Shown here: one piece after another, positions 11,578-22,312 of the stretch
Layout: the number at the start of each line of letters is the position of its first letter
Numbering within the stretch: the stretch's first letter is position 1
From: Utricularia gibba
Taxonomy: Eukaryota > Streptophyta > Magnoliopsida > Lamiales > Lentibulariaceae
Direction: 5' to 3'
Assembly: GCA_002189035.1 (NCBI GenBank)
Contig: NEEC01000011.1
Span: forward strand, 496,001-560,000
Length of the DNA: 64,000 nucleotides
Made by a program: the position numbers and the translations under genes
Notes under the pieces: model-generated
The model's input: the letters and a program-made list of their open reading frames with translations, nothing else
Databases searched by the model: none
What the model was told of the DNA's origin: nothing

Positions 11578-12499
11578 TATCCTTTAATGAAAGAAGAAAT
11601 TTGAGAAGAGAAATTAATGAAGAAAAATTACTTAAAAGTGAACAAACATTATGCGCAAATGTTTGAATCAAGAATATAAAAATATCAAAAAGTGAAGCAA
11701 ACAAAAATTTAAAAAACAGGACTTCAATCTAAGATCTCTAGAATGATTTAAAAACTTTGAACTACTCCAAAACTTGATGTTCAAGTTCTTTTATAAAAAG
11801 GAAGTATGTTGAGCTTTTTTGATGAATATTGGATTAGATTTAAATCTTTCAAGATTGCTTTCAAATCTTTATCCAAGTCTTGAATATTGGATTCAATTTT
11901 CATTTTTGAACCTCCTCTTGAACCTAACTTTGATTTCTAACAACCTATTCAACTTAGGCTAGATTACCTTTAATTTAGTTCAAATTATTTTTAAAAATCC
12001 AAAAATACATTTTTTTTTCTAAAAGATGAAATTAGTATAAAACATATAAAAAAACTTAAAAACATTAGAATAAATAAACATGAGAGATAAAAAGACTCAA
12101 AAGATTAATCAGAATCTTGAATTATATGTGATAAAAGCTAATTTATCGGATATGCAGAGTTCATTTCACTATCATGCCCAAGAATAAGATATATGCTCAA
12201 AATAAAACTGAGTAGATGAGTACTTTCAATTTATTTCTTACCTACTAATGTTGTGATGAGTTTGTACACTTTTTAATATAAATGGCATAGAAAAACATTT
12301 CGAAAATTTCATGCATGTACATTTTTAGTTCCCAAAGTTCGATGTACATGATATAATTACTCCCCAAAATTTTATATTTTATGTATTTTTAATTCTCCAT
12401 TGTTTAAACATTAAGCACAATTAGTTTCTATTATTCAAAAATTAGACATGATTAATTGGAGAATGATTTTACAAAATGTTTAAATAATTTAGGGATTAA
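11578..12499. other. AT-rich DNA without genes
   Basis: AT-rich sequence upstream of the MULE start, with a mild CTTGAA/TTCAAG repetition at 11740-11940. No coding or structural feature is supported; the MULE terminal inverted repeat may lie here but I could not identify it. Confidence 0.5.
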
Positions 12500-12690
12500 G
12501 GGTTTAGTATATGCAACTTAATCAATAACTTTTACTTAATTGACAAGTAGAAGTTATTGTACAAGTAGATACATAATAAATAGAAGTAGTCTATTTGAAA
12601 TTATTAATAAGTAGAAGTTAGTAATAAGTAGAAGTTAAATTGTAGAAATAGACTTTTTATAAGTAGTAGTAATATCTTAAATTACTTATA
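12500..12690. repeat. AAGTAGAAGTT-rich subterminal-type repeat, left
   Basis: The motif AAGTAGAAGTTA and close variants recur at least five times. The same motif family, in both orientations, fills 16790-16985 on the other side of the PIF and hAT relics. Clustered short motifs near the ends are typical of DNA transposon subterminal regions, so this may be one end of the PIF/Harbinger element. Confidence 0.45.
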
Positions 12691-12814
12691 TGCCCTTAAG
12701 TATGATAATATTTTATTATGCTATATTAATACGTGTTCATTTTAAATAACCTTGAAAAAAAATTATCAAAACATAGTACATAAAATTGAAAAATCGAAAA
12801 ATAAAGGCATTACA

Positions 12815-13978
12815 TTACATTCCTGCTCGATAAGTAGCCCATAACTGATTTGCAATAGAATCACGAAGAACATCCATAGATTGATCAGATTCATGATTTT
12901 CACTTTCATCATCATCTTCTTCTTCCCCTTCTTCTAACTCACTATTATTAGGCACATCACTACTTGCATCTTCATATACCGAGAGACGAGCGCCATCATC
13001 TTCAGCATTCACATGACGTAGCCAATTGTGTATAGCCATTATAGCTACTACTAGTCTCACTTGGTGCTTAAATTTCATATTTTTTGGCATATCATTCACC
13101 ATATGAAATCTTTTCTTCCATACTCAAAATGCTCTCTCGATTACATTTCGAAGTGAAGAATGTCTGTGATTGAAGTACTCTCGTGAATTTTGGTATCATC
13201 TAGTTGTTCTACGTTGAAAATCCGGTAGGTGATATCGCTCACGATGATAAGTTGTCATAAATCCAGTGGTGTTGGCAAATCCATCATCTACCACATAGTA
13301 CTTTCCTGGGGGTATTGTTGGAAAGCAGAGACACTCCTCATTAATACAATCTCTAAAAATTCTACTGTCATGAGTTATTCCTTCATAGCCAGCTATCACA
13401 TAAGTGAAACGCATATCGAAATCACAAACAGCAAGTATGTTTTGGGTAGGATAACCCTTACATCCAATGTATCGCACCCTTTCAGCTTCAGGAACACATG
13501 CTTTGATATGAGTTCCATCTATGGCAACAATACAGTTACTAAAGTAAGAATACCTGGCATTATTTATGAAAAAAGGTTGAATCTCTGTGTTACTGTGTTT
13601 TGGCGTAATCCACTCCACTGCCATCCAATTAACTGCTTTCAAGATATTGTGGAAAGCACTATGAATAGTATCTCTCTCACGACCAAAGAATTCTTGTAAA
13701 CTAGAGTAACCTTCTCCTTTGCCCACCCTTCTCAAGAAAATAGCGACCTCTTCTTCTACAGGAATAAATTTCCTTTTGGATAGCCCATAATTATCCACAA
13801 GCATCTCTCAAAATCGTAAGAACATACGGCTATGCATTCGCAACTCATTATATGCACAAGCTTCGTGGCCATTTAACATTGATAACAATAAAGACCATCC
13901 ACTAGTTTCTCGATCATACATTGGTTGCTTCAAAAGATAATGCTCGTGATAATCTCTAAGAAGCTTTAATTGAGCCAT
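12815..13978 (-). pseudogene. PIF/Harbinger DDE transposase, three in-frame TGA stops
   Basis: One minus-strand frame of 387 codons runs from ATG at 13978 to the stop at 12815, interrupted only by TGA codons at 13808-13810, 13196-13198 and 13124-13126. There is no frameshift. Order: N-terminal LLKQPMYDRETSG; LSKRKFIPVEEEVAIFLRR with YSSLQEFFGRERDTI; catalytic AIDGTHIKA (first Asp); TQNILAVCDFDMRFTYV; YYVVDDGFAN (second Asp); HRHSSLRNVIERAF (catalytic Glu); then a Glu/Asp-rich tail ending near WATYRAGM. This is the HARBI1/DDE_4 family, and ~390 residues is normal. All three catalytic acids are present. The companion Myb-like protein is not seen. The ATG overlaps the end of the hAT frame by 13 bases. 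Confidence 0.85.
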
Positions 13979-15324
13979 TTGAACATTGATGAATTCTGAA
14001 GTGTAATTTGATCAACAGAATTTAATGAAGATAATGAAGAGGATGACACAAATGAGCTATGTTTTCTACGAATGATGTCCATCGGATTGCAACTGCCAAA
14101 CATCGAATTATTACATGTTTTAGGAATAGGAACACTATGATTATTATATTTAAAAGCATAAAGGGAATACATAGCACGTAAAATATTGTTAGCATCAACA
14201 TCTATTTCTTTACAATTTTTAATGGAAAAAGCAACATCATCTACACTAAATGACTCCGAAATGCATTCAAGTAATGTTTTCACACCTCTAGATTTAACCC
14301 GAGGATCCAAAATAGGTGCAATAAGAAACAAATGTGGGATTTCATCAAAATATTTCAAAAACTTATTTTTCATATTTCGCACTACATTACCCAAAAAATC
14401 ACAATCAGTTTGATAATCATAAAAAGCAAACAAAATTTTACAAATACATGAAAGTACAAGTTGAGAAGTTGGATAATAAATACCACTCAAAATCTTAGTA
14501 CAAGAATAAAATGTTTCTAGTAAATTTAATAAAACTCTTATTTTTTCAAAAATAGAATGAGTCAAGAAATTGAAATCCGTAAAAGATTCACAAAATTCAA
14601 TAACAACATTTTCATAAGGAATAAAAAATTGTAACATATCATATGTAGAATTCCATCTAGTTGGACAATCAATTTTAAATTTTCAATAAGAGATATTTCT
14701 TTCTTGACAAATACTCTTAAAATCATCTCTTTTATTAGGTGTAGTTCTAATCATACTCATTAAATCACGAATATGAGTTAAAAAAATTTCACATTCTTTT
14801 AAACCATTTTGAACACAAAAATTTAAGATATGACAAGTGCACCTAGTGTGGAAAAAAATGCTATTCAACATAGGATTCATGCAACTTTTCAAAATATCAA
14901 TAGCATTTGTATTTGCATAGGCATTATCTAAAGAAATAGAAAAAATTCTATCAGATATTCCATAAAATGCTGTGACATTTTCAATGATTTTAGCAATAGA
15001 AAAACCATTATTTGGTGATGGCCATTGTTGAAAAGCTAAAATTCGTTTTTGCATACACCAAGAATGATCTACCCAAAAACATGTAATAACAATATAACTC
15101 TCATTGTTACAACCTTTCCAACCATCACAAGTCAAACAAAAATTACACTGTAGAGTCACGCATGTTTTTAAAATCCTCAAGTGCCATATGATGCACGGTT
15201 TTCCTAGAAAAATTTTTGTATTACGGTTTTCCAATCGCGAGTTGTATGTAGAAGTTGAAATAGAATTATTTCTGGTAATGAGTGATGAGACAATAAGAGA
15301 AAGTAATGGAAAATTATAAGACAA
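13966..15324 (-). pseudogene. hAT-family transposase, truncated at both ends
   Basis: Two frames, 15324-14683 and 14637-13966, are parts of one minus-strand reading frame separated by a TGA at 14683-14685; the bridging codons give DCPTRWNSTYDM, the classic hAT motif. Earlier blocks are NFCLTCDGWKGCNNESYIV (with the DGW core), FSISLDNAYANTNAIDIL, and FFHTRCTCHILNFCVQNGL. Later come LVLSCICKILFAFYDYQTDC and HLFLIAPILDPRVKSRGV. This matches RICESLEEPER/DAYSLEEPER-type hATs. The N-terminal BED zinc finger is missing. The C-terminal dimerisation domain is absent too: the frame runs instead into the first codons of the PIF transposase. Confidence 0.85.
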
Positions 15325-15810
15325 CCATATAGTATATATAGATAATTTTTTTTATTAAATTAATAGCAACGGATACTTTCAAAATCATGTGCAACTCCAC
15401 AGTGTGCACAGTCACAAATGCATGCACTAGTCGTTGAGATTAATATATACACAAAAATTATATTTTAAATATGATGATGCCACGGCAGTCTTCACATGAG
15501 CATTTTAAATATATACTTATATTTAAATATGCATTGTGCTACCAATATGGATAAATTAGAGATCTTGGCAACACATAACTAGTTATTGAAAAAAATATGT
15601 AGGTAATGAAATGTTAAAATATTTATTTGGTTGAACTATCAAAATTATTCAATAAATTTGAGTAATTTAGTATTTTTCTATTGAGGTTATACATATTATA
15701 TTTATTAATTTCACTCTAATTTTATAATTTATAGTATATAAATAAATGAAATAAATTATTAAAGTGATAAAATTATCAGTAATTGAAAACACATATAATA
15801 AAATTACATT
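15325..15810. other. AT-rich DNA upstream of hAT frame
   Basis: AT-rich, with no zinc-finger coding sequence detected where the hAT N-terminus would be expected. Possibly 5' non-coding hAT sequence. Confidence 0.45.
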
Positions 15811-16040
15811 TTTTCAGACACCCACATTAGCTTATGAGTGTTCGGGAAGAACATATGAAAGACAAAAATCATTCCCTGGCCACCCGCATTTACTCATGCC
15901 TCATGTAAGAGTGTCATGAGGACGCTTGAGATCATTTTCCAAACACCCACATCTATCATTAGTGTGTTTGGGAAGGGGTGTTTCAGAAGATTTTCCAGGC
16001 ATGCACTTCCGTCAAATGGGTGTTTGAAAAAAGTGTCTGA
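15811..16040. repeat. Degenerate ~65-bp repeats (ACACCCACAT...GTGTTTGG)
   Basis: Three or four imperfect units carry (A)CACCCACAT/GCAT, ATTAG/CTCATG and GTGT(T)TGGGAAG. They lie between the hAT frame and the hAT-like end at 16312. Subterminal repeats are common in hAT elements. Confidence 0.45.
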
Positions 16041-16119
16041 AATCATATACAATTATTTATTTTTTTAATTTTTTTAATTTTTTTAATTTTTAATTTTTTT
16101 CCTATTTTTTTAAATTTTT

Positions 16120-16312
16120 TTAAATTTTTTTCGGTTCTGAACCGACGGTTTCGATTCGGAATTGTGAACAGTATGGTTCATACATAGGTCGGAACCGTCG
16201 GTTCCACGGTTCCCTAATTTATCGAACCGAACCGAAACCGTACGAACATCCACCTCCTGGAACCGAATTGGAACCAGAACCGTGGTTGCGGTTCGAACCG
16301 AACCCACCTCTA
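16120..16312 (-). mobile_element. Likely hAT terminus with GGTTCGAACC subterminal repeats
   Basis: Read on the minus strand from 16312 the sequence starts TAGAGGTGGGTTCGGTTCGA, of the T/CA(A/G)NGGTG type seen at hAT ends, followed by dense GGTTC/GAACC repeats in both orientations down to 16125. The 8 bases outside (16313-16320, ACACCCAT) would be one target-site copy. I did not find a matching second end or 8-bp copy near 13966, so the element is truncated there. Confidence 0.5.
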
Positions 16313-16490
16313 ACACCCATCACCTTCCCCAAGCCCCAAATGCACCTGCTGCACCCACCAACTTCCCCAAACTCCGAAATACACCCTGTTGCACCCGCCG
16401 CCTTCCCCCGAACCCCATATGCACCCTGCTGCACCCTCCTTCCCCAAGCCCCAAATGCACCTGCTGCACCGTCTTCCCCCAAAAAAGTAA
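16313..16490. repeat. C-rich minisatellite (~45-bp imperfect unit)
   Basis: Four imperfect units, each with CCTTCCCC(A/G)A..CCC..AT.CACC.TG.TGCACC, differ sharply in composition from neighbouring DNA. Frames on both strands are open across it (Pro/Ala/Cys- or Gly-rich), which explains several overlapping 70-126 residue frames. They are a by-product of the repeat. Confidence 0.65.
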
Positions 16491-16789
16491 TATTCTTTAA
16501 TTCCCCACCATTCCCTTCCCAAATGTACAAAATAATTGAGCTCCAATGTAGCAACAAATGCAGTTGCTGAATTTCTGATAGGGTACACCCACGCTTCAAG
16601 CCTCCTGTGCCACCGGTTCAATTCTAGATCCTTCCTGACCTGTTTAGATCCAAGCTTTGGTTAGGGATTTAGGTGAAAACACATACCTCAACCTAACGCG
16701 AAAATCAGAAGAATGAGCAAAATGAAAGAAAAGCCATGAAAAAGTAAAAGGGTTGGAGGGCAAAAAAGGAATACAAATATTTTAAGAAA
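16491..16789. other. Unassigned spacer
   Basis: Mixed-composition DNA after the minisatellite. No gene or element signature is recognised. Confidence 0.4.
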
Positions 16790-16985
16790 CTTATTGAGTG
16801 AATAAGTTACATTTTAGCAACTTGTGTAATAAGTTGCTGAAATAGTTAAAATTGAAATAAGTAGAAAATAAGTAGAAATAGAAGTAGAAGTTAAATTTTA
16901 GAACAAGTAGATGTGGTCTGTAAAATACTTACTTTTACTTCTACTTTAAGTCATAAGTTACAAAATAAGTTGTACAGACTACTGC
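16790..16985. repeat. AAGTAGAAGT-rich subterminal-type repeat, right
   Basis: The motif AAGTAGAAGTT and its complement ACTTCTACTT recur, with GAAATAAGTAGAAAATAAG tracts and an internal inverted arrangement. It is the same motif family as 12500-12690. With that segment it brackets the PIF and hAT relics, so it may be the other end of the PIF element. Confidence 0.45.
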
Positions 16986-17520
16986 CTACCTAATATTATC
17001 AAATATTTCAAAAAAATGAGGATTATTTATATCAAATTAGTGAATACAAAAATATTGGGGATCAAATATTTAAATATAAGAAAAAAAATTGTGTTAATGT
17101 ATTTAAAATTGGAGACCAATTTTTTCATTATTTAAAATACTTGAGATCATTGTTTTCATTTTTACAAAAATTGGGGACTATTGATGCCAAATATCCATTC
17201 TAAATCTCAATCGATAATTGAACTAAATTTAATTTTTGGAGATGCAACGTCATGTTCTCTACCACTGCTTCTTTAGAGAGAGTGCTAAATGAATTTTAAT
17301 ACTCTATTCTAGGCATCTCTTGTGTATTATGACAAACAAGATATATTGGAACAATATTATTGTTCAAGAAATGAGATTTCTCGCTTCTCATTAATGATTA
17401 AAAACGAACCTAATAAGTCACACAAAGAAGAATTAGAAATTTTTTGAGTCACTTCTGATTCAAATTTTTTATATACTATAGCATGTCTTTAAATTTGAAT
17501 CATAAGTTGGTTAAAATTAA
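16986..17520. other. AT-rich DNA without genes
   Basis: AT-rich; nothing recognised beyond short A/T runs. Confidence 0.5.
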
Positions 17521-17529
17521 TCTAAGTGC

Positions 17530-18199
17530 TTGTCACTTGAAAGATTGGTAATATGGGCCTAAGCCCATATTGATTACCAGAGCCCAAAATAATATGGTCT
17601 GATGATTTGGGCCTGAAGCCCAAGCTCATGTTTTAATAAACGTGCCAATGCGTTGGTTATAAATATGTGGCATTTGGAAAAAGAGAATGGAACTTCTTCT
17701 TCCAAGATGTGCTCGATCGCCAAGAAAAAAAGCGACCAGGAAGGTTTGGGAAGAAACAAGAACGGTGAATAGCGAAATGAAGAAGAGAACTTGATTCTAG
17801 TTTCAAGTTTGGTATCTTTCTTTGTTTATTTTCCGTATTTCTTTAGATTTCTCGCTAGTGAGTGTTAATATGAGATAATAGAATTGGTATTACTATATTT
17901 TCTTAATGTCTTGATCAAGAGTTGAATCGAGAATCAATGTTAATGTGATATATTAGCATTTATATGGTTGTGTTTTCGAAGTATATTGATGCTAATATGA
18001 GATATTAGTATGGTAGAAATATATTTTGGGTAAAATGTATTAGATACATTTAGTTTAACTTTGTCGGATTGATTTCTAGTTCATATAGATGAGCTAGAGG
18101 CATCGTATTATTAATGTTTATCTGCAATATGAGATATCGCTAGTTACGAAAAGGAAAAAAATTTTATTTTCCCACCTTCTGCTGCATGTTACCCGATAG
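17530..18199 (+). mobile_element. Probable copia 5' LTR (relic)
   Basis: The segment ends next to a tRNA-Met primer-site-like sequence at 18200. It contains a TATA-like TTATAAATATG (17656-17666) where an LTR promoter would lie, followed by an AG-rich leader. The last bases (CCCGATA) are a mutated terminus. The start is uncertain: I placed it before GATTGGTAATATGGGCC. Copia gag sequence 1.9 kb downstream, interrupted by a solo LTR, supports the call. Confidence 0.5.
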
Positions 18200-18211
18200 T
18201 GGTATCGGAGC
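18200..18211 (+). other. Primer-binding site, tRNA-Met type
   Basis: TGGTATCGGAGC differs by one base from TGGTATCAGAGC, the usual plant copia primer site complementary to the initiator-methionine tRNA 3' end. Confidence 0.65.
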
Positions 18212-18596
18212 TAGGTTTAGAAACTATTCAATTGTCGTAAGACTTAAACCATGGGTTGTGCAATGTTTTCCACACGTTGGTTTATGTTTTGATCGTCGAT
18301 TCCTGGATTTAAGTTCATTTTTTTTTCAAAAGTACCATCTCTAGTTTGAGTGGGAGTTTGAAATTCTGAATTGGCTAGCTTGTTACATGGATTGGTTTAA
18401 CTAAAGGAAAAAATGGTTTTTTGAAAATTTACTTTTTTATTTATTTGCAAAATTTATTTTTCACATCAAAGATCAAGTCATGAAACATTTCATGTTAATG
18501 TTTCTTGGGTCTCCATTCACACAATATTTTGAATGATATGTGATATTATTCATTTATTGTTAAATCATTCGATGTTGTGACTATGTGAGTATTTAT

Positions 18597-19726
18597 TGAT
18601 AACTGATTTTGTGTCAATTATATTTATATTTTTTAGGATTGATTTGCACCCCTTTTATTCCCCTTTTCCTATGCTTTTGAAAGAATTTTATATATTTCAT
18701 ATCATATCAATCTTTTTAGAAGGAAAGTGTATTTTGGGATTTTTTAAAATAATTTCAGTATAATGTGAAAAATTTTCGAGTTGACTTTAGTGGAATCAAA
18801 GATTTGGTCTATTCTGATAAAGACTTGGTAAAAAATTCTCATATAAGATAAGATTCACATTTTATCTTGAAAGATTTAGATCTTATCCTAGAATATTTGC
18901 ATCACATCTTAAAATCTAAATAGAAGATTTGATATGAGCCCATTAAGAAAGCCCGGTAAATCCTTACCATTATATAAAGACCAAAGCTCGAAAATCGAAG
19001 GCATCAGAGTCAGTTTGGGTTTAGAGTCGAGTCCAGCATGTTTTGGATTCTTCTTCTTTCGTTTTTCATCAACTTTTGTTGTTTAAAATCGAGCATGCGC
19101 ATGTGAGCATTGGCAGGATCTACGATAAAGCCTTGTTTGCGCAAGTCCTATGCGTGTGACTGTTTTATTATGCTTTTTAATATTTAAATTGAGGTTTGAT
19201 TCTATTTTTCGCAACAATTTTTTTTACCAACGTACTCTTTAGTATCACATCACTCTAAGAGAGTGTGGGAGAATCAAAGATTGACATCAATTACCGAAGG
19301 AGAAGGTATATTCTATCTAATATGTCTACAATGTGTGAAGTGTAGAGGTTAGATTTGGCTATGAGGTAAACACGAGTTATCACAAGAGGTGAAATGGCTT
19401 TAGTGGCATGATTGATTCTATAATCCCACTAAACAAGGGACGGTGTTATAACGATCACCGAGTAGCAGTATTTTAGAATAACACTCCCAAAATTTGTGCA
19501 AATAAATCAGTATTCAAGGTTTATACATACAAGTTTGGGCAAATTTTGAGCAAGGTGTATCCTAGATCCGAAGCCACTTTTCTTATTGTTTTTAAAACCA
19601 AATCTTTGTTTTATTTTCTATTTTTTGAGTTATTGTTTTGAAAAGAAAATTCCAATAACAATTTCATGTAGATACGATCTTATTTTATTACTTCGAAGTT
19701 TCTGTATACTTGCAGAACTACCATAA
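18597..19726 (+). mobile_element. Solo Ty3-type LTR with 5-bp target duplication
   Basis: It starts TGATAACTGATTTTGTGTCA and aligns with the LTR at 59815-60520 (start TGATAAATGATTTTGTGTCA). Shared blocks include ATCACAAGAGGTGAAATGGC, ACAAGGGACGGTG, GAGTAGCA.TATTTTAGAATAACAC and GATACGATCTTATTTTATTA. It ends ACCATAA where the other copy ends ACCATCA. The flanking pentanucleotides TTTAT (18592-18596 and 19727-19731) are identical, as for a single insertion event. At 1130 bp it is longer than the 706-bp copy, mainly around 18800-19300. No internal domain is attached, so it is a solo LTR, inside a copia leader. Confidence 0.75.
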
Positions 19727-20098
19727 TTTATATCAAGAATGGCATATGTCCTGAGATCATAAATTACTTATAGAGTTGATGGCTGAATGGGTTTACTTAA
19801 CTAGCATTTTATTCAAGAATAGCATGGATACCCAAGAATGAAAATGTTAGGAGCAGAGATATAATTGTTTATGGGATATGTGAATCAAGTTATTGATTAT
19901 TGTTTTACATGCTCCAAGAATAGCATATGTACTTGAGGGGATGTAGAGCAAGGATTCTATCTATTACATTGTGCATACTTTGTTTATGTGATAAACATGA
20001 ATGCCAATCAATTAGTTGAAGTTCATGACTTATTGATTGATGTGAATGCTTGAATATATGCATATCTTGCTAGTTCTTCATTCATAAGAAAAATAAAT

Positions 20099-20305
20099 TT
20101 GAAAGCAAACAATCCAATTGCCAGTATTCTCGATGATAACAAACTGGTTGGGCCTAACTATGTGGATAGGCTAAGAAACTTGAAACTTGTGCTGCAATAT
20201 GAGCGGTCTGCCAATGTCTTGGATGGAAAAGCTTGTGCATTCTTTGTCGTCATAGTATCTCAGAAATACAGCATAAAAAAGATAACTCTAAGTCATTTGC
20301 GATAG
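20099..20305 (+). pseudogene. Copia gag N-terminus relic
   Basis: The frame reads NPIASILDDNKLVGPNYVD then LRNLKLVLQYERSANVLD, matching the N-terminal pattern of plant copia Gag (UBN2-type; compare NKLVGSNFTDWHRNL in the element at 27.5 kb). Similarity stops after about 45 residues and no further gag-pol coding is found down to 20780. It probably belongs with the LTR and primer site at 17.5-18.2 kb. Confidence 0.65.
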
Positions 20306-21215
20306 AAATAATGATGCTGGAGGTTTCAAATCTATAAATTTTAGATTTTCTGGTACTCATCAAGAAAATGGATTTAGGACTGAGGAGCGACTTAACATGT
20401 TGGACCGTAAGATGTAGTGCCAGTGCCAGCATGAACATGAATTTGCATAGAAAAATTGATATGAATGAAAAGTTTGTAATTTATATTGTGAAAGACACAG
20501 CACTTGATTCTTTTGCAAGATTAGAAAATTTAAAGGCAGCCTAACAGACTCTACGATAAATAAGGAAGAGACCACAAGATGGGCACTTCATGGCTTGATC
20601 AGGAGATGATGCCAATTCCAACATTTACAGCTGTTGCATATGACCCTAGAGTGGAGAGTAACACATCAGCTTCTTTGGTGCCACACAATCTGCATTTTAG
20701 ATGATCCAAAGAAGCTGTAAATGCCAATCAGTTTGGTTGGATGATAATTTTAACATTTTATTCATGAAATGAGTTGGGGTTGGTATTAATCTATTTATCA
20801 ATTTCAGGCAGAGTATCGTCCCCCATTCTCACTAAAAGGTTGGTTAGTAGACCCAAATATCCATTCCATTTGGATAAGATATCAAACCAAAATCCTTTCC
20901 GATTCATATTAAAAGGGAAATCCCACAACACAAGATGAATAGTACTAGAGGAAAACACACATAAAACGATAAATCTCCTCCTACTCAATTTGTGGAAAGC
21001 AGTAAGGCTATATTCTGCATATTATTTTGAAAAGGAATTTTCAAAAAAATAGAATAAAAATGAGAAATAAAATGAATCGACGTTCTGCAACTTTTTTAAA
21101 AAAAGATTGTAAAAACAGAATTGCACATTTATCGTTGAAAAAATAGAATGTGTTCATAACAATACACACATTTTACAATGATGCAAAATCTTTTAGATTT
21201 TTGATAGACATCTTA
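20306..21215. other. Decayed DNA after gag relic
   Basis: No coding match beyond chance. Near 21000-21180 there is AT-rich sequence with TTCTGCA/TGCAGAA motifs recalling the MITE just downstream, possibly a more diverged copy. Confidence 0.4.
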
Positions 21216-21436
21216 GGGCTTGTTCTGTATACATTTTTTTATTGCATTCTCATTTTACAGAATGAGAATGTAAAAACAAATAGAACAAAAATAATTTTTT
21301 ATTATTCATTCTTATGCAATTGAAATTCTCGTTCTTAAAAAATGCATAATGCAGAAACAATCCCTTTCTCATTTTCCTCATTCGTATTCTTAATAAAAAT
21401 GAGATTGTAAAATGAAGAATGTTTGCAGAACATACC
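21216..21436. mobile_element. MITE, 221 bp, imperfect terminal inverted repeats
   Basis: The left end GGGCTTGTTCTGTATACATT and the reverse complement of the right end, GGTATGTTCTGCAAACATTC, align, and the similarity continues inward through TCTCATTTT for about 35 bp. The element is short, AT-rich and non-coding. TTA precedes the left end, as in Tourist/PIF-type MITEs that target TTA/TAA, but the right-hand copy is not clear. Confidence 0.6.
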
Positions 21437-21629
21437 ACTACATTAAACAAACCATCAACCCAGATGGGAAATACTAAAAATCGGTATATGTCAGAGGGCC
21501 AACAGCGACGGCCGTATGACACATGTTGAAAAGCAGCCGAATCATAGCATAATGGGTGGCGATCATCTAAAAAGTAAGGTCATAGTACCAGTACAAAAGG
21601 CAACTGACACCTACAGAAAGGGGGATTCA

Positions 21630-21700
21630 GCTAGATCGGCCTCCCCTATAAATAGGAGAAGTTATGAAGAAAAAGAGGGTTCGATCCTAAGCCTCCCAAC
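21630..21700 (+). promoter_or_regulatory. TATA-like element of a probable LTR promoter
   Basis: TATAAATA at 21647-21654 sits in a GC-richer context (CTCCCC...GGAGAAG), followed by a pyrimidine-rich leader to about 21830. This layout is common in retroelement LTRs. No partner LTR or primer site is seen, so the owner is unknown. Confidence 0.4.
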
Positions 21701-22300
21701 CTGTACCTTTCTTCACCACATCTCTCTAGTAATAACTTTCTCCGGCGAGCTCCGACAGCTCTGTGGTTTTTTCCGTCTTACGGCGGTTTCCATGTAAAAA
21801 TCTCCGCCTACCCCCGTTCCCATTTACCAAACCGAACAAAATCACGAAAAACATAAGAGGGTGCGGGATTTCCCGGTTGCACCTTTCACCTGAAAATCGG
21901 TCCCTTCACAAACATCGATTTTCACCCTTAACACAAGCGAATTTTAAAATGAGGAAATAGTGGCAAGTGAATGACAAAAGAATGAGTGGTTGAAATAAAA
22001 GGCAACAACTGAAATATGTTGCTGCTTATTAGAATGGATAATAAACAAAGAGAACTTTATAATGAATGATAGTGAAAAGTAAATAACAAGGGATGATTGT
22101 TCCTTTTTACCTTCTCTTTTATACTCTTGAAGTTGATATTCAAAGTGTTCTTGCTATTTCATTGAGAGTGAACTTTTTGCTTTACCGAAGCCTAAAATAT
22201 GGAAAAGACCATGGTTATTTTTTTAAAAGAAGTAGGAGGACAAGAATTAAAATTATGATTAAAGGAGAACAAGACAATGATAAAAAGAAACAACCTCAAA
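21701..22300. other. Unassigned, possibly LTR leader
   Basis: Pyrimidine-rich and then AT-rich DNA between the TATA-like element and the minus-strand primer site. No gene is recognised. Confidence 0.4.
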
Positions 22301-22312
22301 GCTCTAATACCA
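22301..22312 (-). other. Primer-binding site (minus strand), tRNA-Met type
   Basis: Read on the minus strand: TGGTATTAGAGC, one C-to-T change from the standard copia primer site. It directly abuts the end (...AGATTACA) of the repeat at 22313-23519, as a primer site abuts a 5' LTR. Confidence 0.6.

Noticed and set aside
16219-16621. Gly-rich and Pro-rich frames of 70-126 codons
   Set aside because: Generated by the C-rich minisatellite, open on both strands in several frames.
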